This document shows positions 7,192 through 13,365 of a stretch of 13,365 nucleotides of DNA, piece after piece; position 1 is the first letter of the stretch; every line of letters begins with the position of its first letter. The notes under the pieces are model-generated. The model saw only the letters and a program-made list of their open reading frames with translations, ran no database searches and was not told where the DNA came from. The position numbers were made by a program, and so were the translations under genes. The stretch is from JANNMJ01 sp031426455 (lineage in GTDB: Bacteria > Bacteroidota > Bacteroidia > Cytophagales > Hymenobacteraceae). The DNA is taken from assembly GCA_031426455.1 (NCBI GenBank), contig JANPLI010000008.1, positions 1-13,365 of the forward strand, given 5' to 3'.

Positions 7192-8860
7192 TCGGAATAC
7201 AAAGCTCGTAGTGGTAGGACTGCCCCGGCGGCGTGGTGAGCGTAGCGCCGAGCTGGCGCCGGAGCAGGCCGATGATCTGGGTGCCGAGGCCCGGCGCGCG
7301 CGCGGCGGTGGTGGCCGTAGCGGGGGCGCCGTTGTCGTAGTAAGTCAGGCACACCTCCGTCGGCTGCCGTTGCACCCGGACGTTGATTTCGAGCGGCCCG
7401 GCGGCGGGCGTGGCGTACTTGATCGAGTTCGTCACCCACTCGTTCAGAATCAGCGACAGCGGCAGGTACGCGCGTTCGGGCAGGTGCAGCACGTCGGTTT
7501 GCAGGTGCGTGACCACCTGCTTGTCGTTGGCCAGGCACGCCACGACCCCCGAAATCAGCCCCCGCAGGTACGGCGCCAGGTCGAGGCCGTGGACGTCGGT
7601 GAGCAGCTGGTTGTGCAGCGTGGCAATGCTTTCCACCCGTAGGCGGGCGGTCTGGAGGTAGGCGATGACCTCCTCGTTGTCGGTCTGGCGCTCCTGCATT
7701 TGAAGCAGGCTGAAGATCATATGCAGGTTGTTCTTGACGCGGTGCTGGATCTCCTTGTTGAGTACTTCGACCTGCGCTACCTTCTGGTCGAGGGCCGCGT
7801 TGGTGTGGGTGAGCTGGGTAGCCTGCGCCCGCACGCGGCGGTTCTGGCGGTAGAAGTAGAACGCCAGCGCGGCCAGCCCCAGGAGCCCAATCAGCAGCCC
7901 GCCCACCGTCGCCAGCCGGCGGCGGTGCGCCTGCGCTTCCTGGGCGCGGCGGCTGGCTTCGGCGCGGTTCGCGGACGCCACCAGCGCCTGCCGCAGATAG
8001 CGCACCTCGGTGTGGTCGCCGAGGCTGTCGGAGTAGAGCCGATGGGCATTCAGGCACGCGTAGGCCAGCGGGTACTGGCCGACGGCGGCGTAGAGGGTGC
8101 CCAGCGAGCGGCTGTAATACGCGCGGTCGAAGAGGTTGGTGGCGCGCTGGTAGGCGGTGGCCAGCGAGTCGAGGTACGCCGAGGCGGGGCGGTGGTGGTA
8201 GAGTATGTCGAGGCGGGCGCGCACCAGGTAGTAGTGCGTGAGGTGGTCGTAGGAGGCGGGGTCGTTGCGAATCCAGGCCCGCTGCGTCAGGTGGCGCAGC
8301 ACCGAATCGGCCAGGGCGTAAGCCCCTACTTCGGTGCAGCTCCAGGCCAGTTCCGTGGTGGTGGGCACCTGCTGCCGCACCGCCACCGGCTGGGTGCGCA
8401 GCTCGCGGTAGAGGGTGCGGGCGGCCCGCACGGTGCCGGGTGGGTCGGGCACTTTGTCGTAGGCGTGGACCAGCAGGTAGCGGGCGTAGTAGTAGCGCAA
8501 CCGGGCGGCGGGCACCCGCCCAAACAGCGCCACGGCGCGCTGCATCGTGCCGATGGTGCGGACGGGATCCTTGTTCCAGGCATCGTATACGCGGCCCTTC
8601 GCGAAGACGGCCTCCGCCAGCAGCAGCGTGTCGTGGGTGTACTCGACGAGGGCGTAGGCCCGATCGAAGTACTTCAGGCTGGTGCTGATCGACTCGTAAC
8701 TCTGGCGCTGGGCGTACGCCGAATCGCCGGCGGCCAGCAGCCGGTTAAACGCCGCGCGCGGCTCCGTTTCGGCGGCGGGCGCCCCGCCAGCCAGACGGAT
8801 GCCCCCCCACGCGACGGCCAGCAGGCACAGGCAGCGGGTGAGGAAACGCGGCAATGGCAT
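7175..8860 (-). CDS. TPR-containing HisKA_2-family sensor histidine kinase
   Basis: With the ATG at 8858-8860 the protein has 561 residues. It has a signal peptide or N-terminal anchor (MPLPRFLTR, then a Leu/Ala/Gly-rich core and AGGAPA), a helical TPR-like periplasmic region to about residue 300, one membrane segment (about 316-337, VGGLLIGLLGLAALAFYFY), a short coiled coil, a HisKA_2 dimerisation domain with the phosphorylatable His373 in EIQHRVKNNLHM, and a HATPase domain with N-box NEWVTNSIKYA (473-483), DNG at 509-511 and GLGTQII (524-530). The catalytic residues look intact. The frame also stays open to a TTG at 8917, but that codon overlaps a promoter-like TAnnTTTG element and would put 19 extra residues before the signal peptide, so the ATG is preferred. 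The gene overlaps the LytTR regulator by 17 nt and should form a two-component pair with it. The sensed signal is unknown; the TPR domain suggests a protein or peptide interaction. Confidence 0.93.
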   Translation of the reverse strand: MPLPRFLTRCLCLLAVAWGGIRLAGGAPAAETEPRAAFNRLLAAGDSAYAQRQSYESISTSLKYFDRAYALVEYTHDTLLLAEAVFAKGRVYDAWNKDPVRTIGTMQRAVALFGRVPAARLRYYYARYLLVHAYDKVPDPPGTVRAARTLYRELRTQPVAVRQQVPTTTELAWSCTEVGAYALADSVLRHLTQRAWIRNDPASYDHLTHYYLVRARLDILYHHRPASAYLDSLATAYQRATNLFDRAYYSRSLGTLYAAVGQYPLAYACLNAHRLYSDSLGDHTEVRYLRQALVASANRAEASRRAQEAQAHRRRLATVGGLLIGLLGLAALAFYFYRQNRRVRAQATQLTHTNAALDQKVAQVEVLNKEIQHRVKNNLHMIFSLLQMQERQTDNEEVIAYLQTARLRVESIATLHNQLLTDVHGLDLAPYLRGLISGVVACLANDKQVVTHLQTDVLHLPERAYLPLSLILNEWVTNSIKYATPAAGPLEINVRVQRQPTEVCLTYYDNGAPATATTAARAPGLGTQIIGLLRRQLGATLTTPPGQSYHYELCIPNGTRA

Positions 8861-8914
8861 CAGCGGAAAAGGGGAGATGAAAAGTGCCGCCACCAGCCGG
8901 TGGCTTGACGGCCG

Positions 8915-8922
8915 CAAAACTA
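8915..8922 (-). promoter_or_regulatory. Candidate Bacteroidota -7 promoter element for the kinase/regulator operon
   Basis: Read on the minus strand, these bases are TAGTTTTG, an exact match to the TAnnTTTG consensus of the Bacteroidota housekeeping sigma factor. Transcription would start around 8908, leaving a leader of about 48 nt before the ATG at 8860. No convincing TTTG -33 element is seen about 20 nt upstream, so this is tentative. Confidence 0.4.
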
Positions 8923-9270
8923 CCGCCCCGTTTCCCCGGCGCGGGGGCGGCTCGACCTCAAATCAGGCGGGGTTCAGCCTCAAAGCGGCCGCCCCCTGCT
9001 ATTGGCCGCCACGGGCGGGGCGTATGCCCCTGGGGTAGGGCGCGGCCCTGGGCCGAGCGGGGGCGAGCGCCCGTTGCAGCCACGGTACAGGCCGGTAGAA
9101 GTGGGGGCGGAGCGGCGGGTGGAGGCTTCGACCTCAGAAAGCTCGGCCTCAGCCTCATTTTTTTGCAGGGGGGTGGGGTGAGCAGGGACTTTTGGGCCTC
9201 GGTAGCGCCCCTGCCGGTTGCGGAAGGTCCGCACCGGGCGCCGTCGAGGCTTTCATTTCCCCTCCCCCGT
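8923..9270. other. Divergent intergenic region between the kinase operon and the FG-GAP protein gene
   Basis: About 350 nt of GC-rich DNA without a convincing gene. The minus-strand frames here (8958-9158, 8980-9234) are short, low-complexity and resemble no known protein. It contains a T7 run at 9158-9164, scattered octamer repeats of CGACCTCA/CAGCCTCA type and small GC-rich inverted repeats. A TTTG at 9191-9194 could be a -33 element for the plus-strand gene, but no good -7 partner is seen at the expected distance. Confidence 0.6.
8953..9157. promoter_or_regulatory. Paired octamer direct repeats, possible regulator binding sites
   Basis: CGACCTCA at 8953-8960 is followed by CAGCCTCA at 8975-8982 (22 nt start to start). 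The same pair recurs at 9129-9136 and 9150-9157 (21 nt start to start), with an extra CGGCCTCA at 9144-9151. Spacing of about two helical turns suits a dimeric DNA-binding protein on direct repeats. The sequences do not obviously match a known LytTR site, and chance in GC-rich DNA remains possible. Confidence 0.3.
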
Positions 9271-12200
9271 ATGCATTCGTTTACTGCTTCCCGCCTTGCC
9301 GGGAGCGTGCGGCCCGATTGGCGGCGCCTGATTAGGCTGGCCGCGCTGAGCGTGCTGCTCGCTTCTCCGATGGCGGTTACCGCCCAAACCTATTCGCCCC
9401 TGACCGTCGCGTCCGGCTACAACGCCGACGTGGTGGCCGAAGGCACCGGCTCGGTTTCCTCCAAAACCAACAACGACTTCGACGGCGGCGGCGGCGGCAA
9501 CGACTACGTGTTGATGGCTGCGGACTACAACAACGGCGCCGGCTCGACCACCACGCGGGGGCTGCCCACCAACGGCACCATCAATAGCAGCATCAGCGGG
9601 CTGAGCTATCAGCTGGCTGCTTACACCGGCAACAATAGCGTGCGGATGAGCGCAGCGGCCAGCTACAGCGTGTCGATTACGCCCAATGCGGCAGCCGGTG
9701 CCAGCGCCGTGTACCTGCTGGCGTCCTCGGGCGGTAGCGCGACGACGGCCAACGTACAGGTCAGTTTCACCGACAACACCAGCCAGACTTTCACCGGCTT
9801 GAGCATCAGCGACTGGTACAACGGCACGGGCGCCGCCATCACGGGGCTGGGACGCGCGCGGCGGAGCGACAACAGCATCGACAACGATGCCAACAACCCG
9901 CGCCTCTACGACGTAACCCTGTCGCTGAGCGGCGGCAACGTGGGCAAGGTGGTGTCGGGGATGACGATTACCAAAATCGGCACGGGCGGCGTGCTCAACG
10001 TAATGGCCGCGTCGGTGCGGGTGGTCCTCACCCCCCTCGCCCTGACCAGCACCAGCCCGGCCCGCAACGCCGTGGCGGCTTCGCGCACGGCCAACCTGGC
10101 GCTGGACTTCAACCAGGCCCTGAACCCGGCCACGGCCGGCAACGTGCGCGTGTTCAGCAGCCAGCGCGGCGGGCAGTTGGTGCGCGGCGGCAACGCCACG
10201 GCCAGCGGCAGCACCCTGACGGTGGACCCGGCCAATGACTTGCGGCCGGGCGAAACGGTGCAAGTAACCGTGCCCGCCACGGTGACGAGCACCGGCGGCA
10301 CGGCCGCCACGAAGCAGGTGTACCAGTTTACGGCGGCCGCAGCCGCCGCGACGGCCACCTTCAGCACTGCGCAAACTGTGGCTACGAACCCCGGCTTTCC
10401 GGAGCAACACGTGCTGGCCGACCTCAACGGCGACGGTGCCCTCGACCTGCTGGTGCCCCGCCAGAATGGCACCGTGGCCCTGCACCTCAACAACGGCACG
10501 GCCACCTTCGGGGCGGCCACAGTGCTGACGGTCGGCGGCACGAGCAGCGCCGTCGCCATCGCCACCGCCGACCTCAACGGCGACGGCGCCCTGGACCTGC
10601 TGGTGAGCGGGGGCAGCGGCGAAGCCACGGTGCGGGTATTCTTCAACAACGGCACCGGCACCCTGACCGCCCCGCCTAGCAACTGCGTAGTGGCCGTAGG
10701 CAATAGCCCGCAGCAGGTGAGCACCGGCGACGTGGACGGCGACGGCGACCTCGACCTGCTGACCACGAACTTTGCGAGCAACTCGGTGAGTGTGCGCTTC
10801 AACAACGGCAGCGGCGTGTTCGCCGCCCCGGCCGTGGCCGCCGACGGTGAAATCAACCTCGGCTCGGTCATCCGCTCGCGGGTGGGCGACGTGGACAACG
10901 ACGGCGACCTCGACTTGGTGGTCGCCCGGCACACCACGGCCCCTTTTGGCGCCAACGTGTGCCTCAACGACGGCAGCGGCAAGTTCGCGGCCCCGGCCAC
11001 CAACCCCACGCTGCCCACGAGCGCCGGGCTAATCGACCTGGATATGGGCGACGTGAACGGCGATGGCCGCCTCGACGTGCTGCTGGTCAAGGGCGCCAAC
11101 ACCGGCGACCTGTTTCTGAACGGGGCTGCCGGCTTCGCCGCCACGCCCACCCCAGTTGATTTCGGGGCCAACACGCTCAGCGTCCTGCTGGCCGACCTGA
11201 ACGGCGACGGCGCGCTCGACGCCGTGGGCAGCAGCGGGCGAATCCTGCTCGGCACCGGCAGCGGCACCTTCTCGGCCCCGGCCACCAGCCCCACCACGGG
11301 CGCGCCGTTCTCAGCCCGTCTGGCCGCCGGCGACCTGAACGGCGATGGCAAGCTGGACCTGGTGGCAGGCACCAACTCTAGGGACGCGGCCCGCTATGTA
11401 CAGCTCAACGACCAGCCCACGCTGACGAGCCTCAACCCCACGAGTGGGTCGGTGGGCGCGCCCGTGACCCTCACGGGCACCAACTTCACGGCCGGCAGCA
11501 CGGTGAGCTTCAATGGCACGGCGGCCACCGGCGTGACGTTCGTTTCGGCCACCAGCCTGACCGCCACCGTGCCCACGGGCGCCACCACCGGCAACGTCAC
11601 CATCACCACCCCCGGCGGCACCAGCAACGGGGTGGCCTTCACGGTAACGGCAACGCCGTTCCTTGTCACGGCGCTGAACCCGGCTCGCAACGCCGTGGCG
11701 GCTTCGCGCACGGCCAACCTGGCGCTGGACTTCAACCAGACCCTGAACCCTGCCACGGCCGGCAACGTGCGCGTGTTCAGCAGCCAGCGCGGCGGGCAGC
11801 TCGTGCGCAATGGCAACGCCACGGCCAGCGGCAGCACCCTCACCGTGGACCCCGCCAATGATTTGCGGCCCGGCGAAATAGTATCCGTAACGGTGCCGGC
11901 CACGGTGAGCAGCAGCACGGGCGGGCTGGCGCCCAAACAGGTGTACCAGTTCACGGTAGCGGCCGGCGTGGGGCCGGGCACGTTCCCGGTGACGACATCG
12001 CTGGCCACCGGCGAAGCGCTGAAAGTGGTGCCCGCCGATGTGAACAACGACGGCTTACTGGACCTCATGACCACCGGTACCACCATCACCATTCACCTCA
12101 ACAATGGCAACGGGGGCTACACCACCGCGCAAACGCTAACCCCGCCGCGCTTCATCGGCTCTGCCCTCGCGCTGGATGTGGACAACGACGGCGACCTGGA

Positions 12201-13365
12201 TTTGGTAGGTAGCAGCCGCAATACCAGCACCATCTATTGGTGGAGTAACGACGGCACCGGCACCTACGGCGGCCTCGCCACGACAGTGGGCGGCGGTTTC
12301 AATGACTTGTTCCAAATAACGAGCGGCGACCTGGACGGCGACGGCGACGGTGACATCGTGGGCATTGACCGTAGCGGGCCGGCGCGCATATTCCTCAACG
12401 ATGGCACGGGCAGCTTCGCGGCCGGTGCGACCCCCAGCGTGGGCGTGAACCCCCTCTCCGGGGTGGTGGCCGACGTGGACAACGACGGCGACCTGGACCT
12501 GGTAGTGGGCGAATACTTCTCCAGTGGCAACGTGCGGGTTGTGCGCAACAACGGTAATGCCACCTTTGCCGCCGCTGCCAACGTGCTGGCCGGCACGAAC
12601 CACTACGCGGTGTGGACCACCGACGTAAACGGCGATGGCAACGTGGACATTATCACGGCGAATAATAATGCGTCGGGCACGGTCAACGTGTGCCTGGGCA
12701 CGGGCACGGGCACCTTCGGAACCCCCAGCGTCGTGTCGGTGGTGAGCAGCCCCACAAGCGTCGGCACGGCCGACGTGGACGGCGACGGCGACCAGGACCT
12801 CGTGGCCAGCATCGGAAACCAGCTTAGCATCCGGCTCAACGATGGCAGCGGCAGCTTCAGTGGCACCGGCAACTTTTCGATCCCCAATAGCAACGGGTTT
12901 GTATTCGCCGACATTGACGCGGATAATGACCTCGATTTGTTGCTGCCAGCTAATAGCCAAGTACGCATCCTGCGCAACCAAGTAGCTCCGCCGGCCCTCA
13001 CCAGCCTGAACCCCACCAGCGGCCCGGCAGGCACCAGCGTAACCATCACCGGCACCAACCTGGGCAGCGCCACCGGCCTGAGCTTCAACGGCACGGCGGC
13101 CACCATTGGTACCAACACGGCCACCACCATCACGGTGAACGTGCCCGCCAGCGCTATCAGCGGCCCCGTAACCGTGACCACGGCCGGCGGCACCTCGAAC
13201 GGGGTGGCGTTTACGGTCGTCATCCCCAACGCCGCGCCCACGGCCCTGGGCCTCTCGCCGCAGAGCGTGGCCGAAAACACGGCTGGCGGCACGGCCATCG
13301 GCACCTTCTCCACCACTGACCCCGACGCGGGCGATACCCACACCTACACCCTGGTGCCCGGCACG
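9271..13365 (+). CDS. Secreted FG-GAP/VCBS, Ig-like and IPT mosaic protein with two seven-repeat propellers, 3' partial
   Basis: The frame is open without a stop from ATG 9271 to the window edge, 1365 codons, so the C terminus is missing. Residues 1-38 form a signal peptide (basic PDWRRLIR, then LAALSVLLASPMAV, cleavage likely after TA, leaving QTYSP). Residues 40-250 are a beta-rich N-terminal domain that seems common in Bacteroidota exported proteins and includes a Gly5 run from (GGC)5. Next come Big_5-like Ig (about 258-355), seven FG-GAP/VCBS repeats with DxNGDGxLD motifs (about 377-710), IPT/TIG (711-793), a second Big_5 copy (798-895), seven more FG-GAP repeats (about 911-1235), a second IPT (1239-1317), and from 1318 the start of a cadherin-like domain (VAEN, DPDAGDTHTYTLV) similar to those in the first gene. 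The DxDxDG motifs should bind calcium. It is probably a T9SS-exported adhesin or surface protein, but the sorting domain is outside the window. The frame remains open upstream of 9271; the ATG is chosen for its signal peptide. Confidence 0.93.
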   Translation, partial: MHSFTASRLAGSVRPDWRRLIRLAALSVLLASPMAVTAQTYSPLTVASGYNADVVAEGTGSVSSKTNNDFDGGGGGNDYVLMAADYNNGAGSTTTRGLPTNGTINSSISGLSYQLAAYTGNNSVRMSAAASYSVSITPNAAAGASAVYLLASSGGSATTANVQVSFTDNTSQTFTGLSISDWYNGTGAAITGLGRARRSDNSIDNDANNPRLYDVTLSLSGGNVGKVVSGMTITKIGTGGVLNVMAASVRVVLTPLALTSTSPARNAVAASRTANLALDFNQALNPATAGNVRVFSSQRGGQLVRGGNATASGSTLTVDPANDLRPGETVQVTVPATVTSTGGTAATKQVYQFTAAAAAATATFSTAQTVATNPGFPEQHVLADLNGDGALDLLVPRQNGTVALHLNNGTATFGAATVLTVGGTSSAVAIATADLNGDGALDLLVSGGSGEATVRVFFNNGTGTLTAPPSNCVVAVGNSPQQVSTGDVDGDGDLDLLTTNFASNSVSVRFNNGSGVFAAPAVAADGEINLGSVIRSRVGDVDNDGDLDLVVARHTTAPFGANVCLNDGSGKFAAPATNPTLPTSAGLIDLDMGDVNGDGRLDVLLVKGANTGDLFLNGAAGFAATPTPVDFGANTLSVLLADLNGDGALDAVGSSGRILLGTGSGTFSAPATSPTTGAPFSARLAAGDLNGDGKLDLVAGTNSRDAARYVQLNDQPTLTSLNPTSGSVGAPVTLTGTNFTAGSTVSFNGTAATGVTFVSATSLTATVPTGATTGNVTITTPGGTSNGVAFTVTATPFLVTALNPARNAVAASRTANLALDFNQTLNPATAGNVRVFSSQRGGQLVRNGNATASGSTLTVDPANDLRPGEIVSVTVPATVSSSTGGLAPKQVYQFTVAAGVGPGTFPVTTSLATGEALKVVPADVNNDGLLDLMTTGTTITIHLNNGNGGYTTAQTLTPPRFIGSALALDVDNDGDLDLVGSSRNTSTIYWWSNDGTGTYGGLATTVGGGFNDLFQITSGDLDGDGDGDIVGIDRSGPARIFLNDGTGSFAAGATPSVGVNPLSGVVADVDNDGDLDLVVGEYFSSGNVRVVRNNGNATFAAAANVLAGTNHYAVWTTDVNGDGNVDIITANNNASGTVNVCLGTGTGTFGTPSVVSVVSSPTSVGTADVDGDGDQDLVASIGNQLSIRLNDGSGSFSGTGNFSIPNSNGFVFADIDADNDLDLLLPANSQVRILRNQVAPPALTSLNPTSGPAGTSVTITGTNLGSATGLSFNGTAATIGTNTATTITVNVPASAISGPVTVTTAGGTSNGVAFTVVIPNAAPTALGLSPQSVAENTAGGTAIGTFSTTDPDAGDTHTYTLVPGT
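10056..10332 (+). repeat. Big_5-like Ig domain repeat, copy 1
   Basis: This pairs with 11679-11955 at a constant offset of 1623 nt (541 codons). Over 10056-10260 I count 16 differences in 205 positions (about 92% identical). Similarity drops after that and returns at VYQFT. The encoded pattern is NAVAAS...LDFNQxLNPATAGNVRVFSSQ, then GSTLTVDPANDLRPGE, typical of Big_5/SbsA-like Ig domains. Confidence 0.85.
10399..11400 (+). repeat. FG-GAP/VCBS block 1, seven calcium-motif repeats
   Basis: The D-x-[ND]-x-D-G-x-x-D motif begins at 10420, 10570, 10729, 10888, 11050, 11194 and 11332, a spacing of 46-54 codons. Each motif is followed by LDLLV-type and FNNGxGxF-type strands. Seven such repeats are the count expected for an integrin-alpha-like seven-bladed propeller with calcium sites in the loops. 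Confidence 0.9.
11679..11955 (+). repeat. Big_5-like Ig domain repeat, copy 2
   Basis: This is the second copy of 10056-10332, placed after the first IPT domain and before the second FG-GAP block. Most differences in the first 205 nt are synonymous or single substitutions; the last 70 nt are more diverged. Confidence 0.85.
12001..12975 (+). repeat. FG-GAP/VCBS block 2, seven calcium-motif repeats
   Basis: Motifs begin at 12037 (DVNNDGLLD), 12175, 12328, 12472, 12622, 12772 and 12910 (DIDADNDLD, the most degenerate because its DG is replaced by DN). The spacing is 46-51 codons. Again there are exactly seven, consistent with a second closed propeller. Confidence 0.9.

Noticed and set aside
7700..8908. 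402-codon plus-strand open frame antisense to the kinase gene
   Set aside because: The minus strand encodes intact HisKA_2 and HATPase motifs; the plus-strand product is compositionally biased and has no recognisable domain.
9122..9164. Possible terminator: GAGGC/GCCTC inverted repeat followed by seven Ts
   Set aside because: The stem is only 5 bp with a loop of about 19 nt, and no gene ends just upstream on the plus strand.
9484..9498. (GGC)5 microsatellite as a phase-variation tract
   Set aside because: It is a trinucleotide repeat, so length change would only alter the number of Gly residues and would not switch the frame.
9253..10932. 559-codon minus-strand open frame over the start of the FG-GAP gene
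   Set aside because: The plus strand has a signal peptide and clear FG-GAP and Ig-like domains here; the antisense product is repetitive, mirrors them, and has no domain of its own.
12136..13341. Minus-strand open frames near the window end (401 and 246 codons)
   Set aside because: They lie antisense to the second FG-GAP block and IPT domain and show only repeat shadows.

Overview
The window looks like a piece of a GC-rich Bacteroidota chromosome, most likely Hymenobacter or a close relative in Cytophagales. This rests on a type A Por secretion (T9SS) C-terminal signal, on long mosaic proteins built from delta-60, IPT/TIG, cadherin-like and FG-GAP/VCBS repeats, on a HisKA_2 kinase paired with a LytTR regulator, on a TAnnTTTG-type promoter element and on starts without clear Shine-Dalgarno sequences. 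The genus is inferred; no marker gene is present.

Layout: (1) Positions 2-6322, plus strand, hold the 3' 2106 codons of a giant secreted surface protein whose start lies upstream. Its order is delta-60 propeller, Ig-like half, four IPT/TIG domains, Ig-like half, a second seven-repeat delta-60 propeller, Ig-like half, one IPT, three cadherin-like domains, a beta-rich region and the T9SS sorting domain. (2) A 16-bp-stem hairpin at 6366-6406 separates it from a convergent minus-strand operon. (3) That operon, 8860 down to 6427, encodes a TPR-type HisKA_2 sensor kinase and a LytTR response regulator whose reading frames overlap by 17 nt. (4) About 350 nt of divergent intergenic DNA follows, with a candidate kinase promoter and repeated octamers. 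(5) From 9271 to the window edge there is an uninterrupted plus-strand frame of 1365 codons for a second secreted mosaic protein: signal peptide, N-terminal beta domain, then twice the module Ig-like (Big_5), seven FG-GAP/VCBS repeats, IPT/TIG, followed by the start of a cadherin-like domain.

How they may work together: both large proteins should be exported through Sec and, at least for the first, the T9SS, and displayed on or released from the cell. The two-component system lies between them and could control one or both, but only gene position suggests this. The most notable points are a heptanucleotide tandem repeat just before the T9SS signal (a possible frame switch), the 7+7 FG-GAP double propeller made by duplication of a roughly 1.6-kb module, and a delta-60 propeller that appears to be inserted inside an Ig-like fold. 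No RNA genes, CRISPR array, insertion sequence or defence system was seen.
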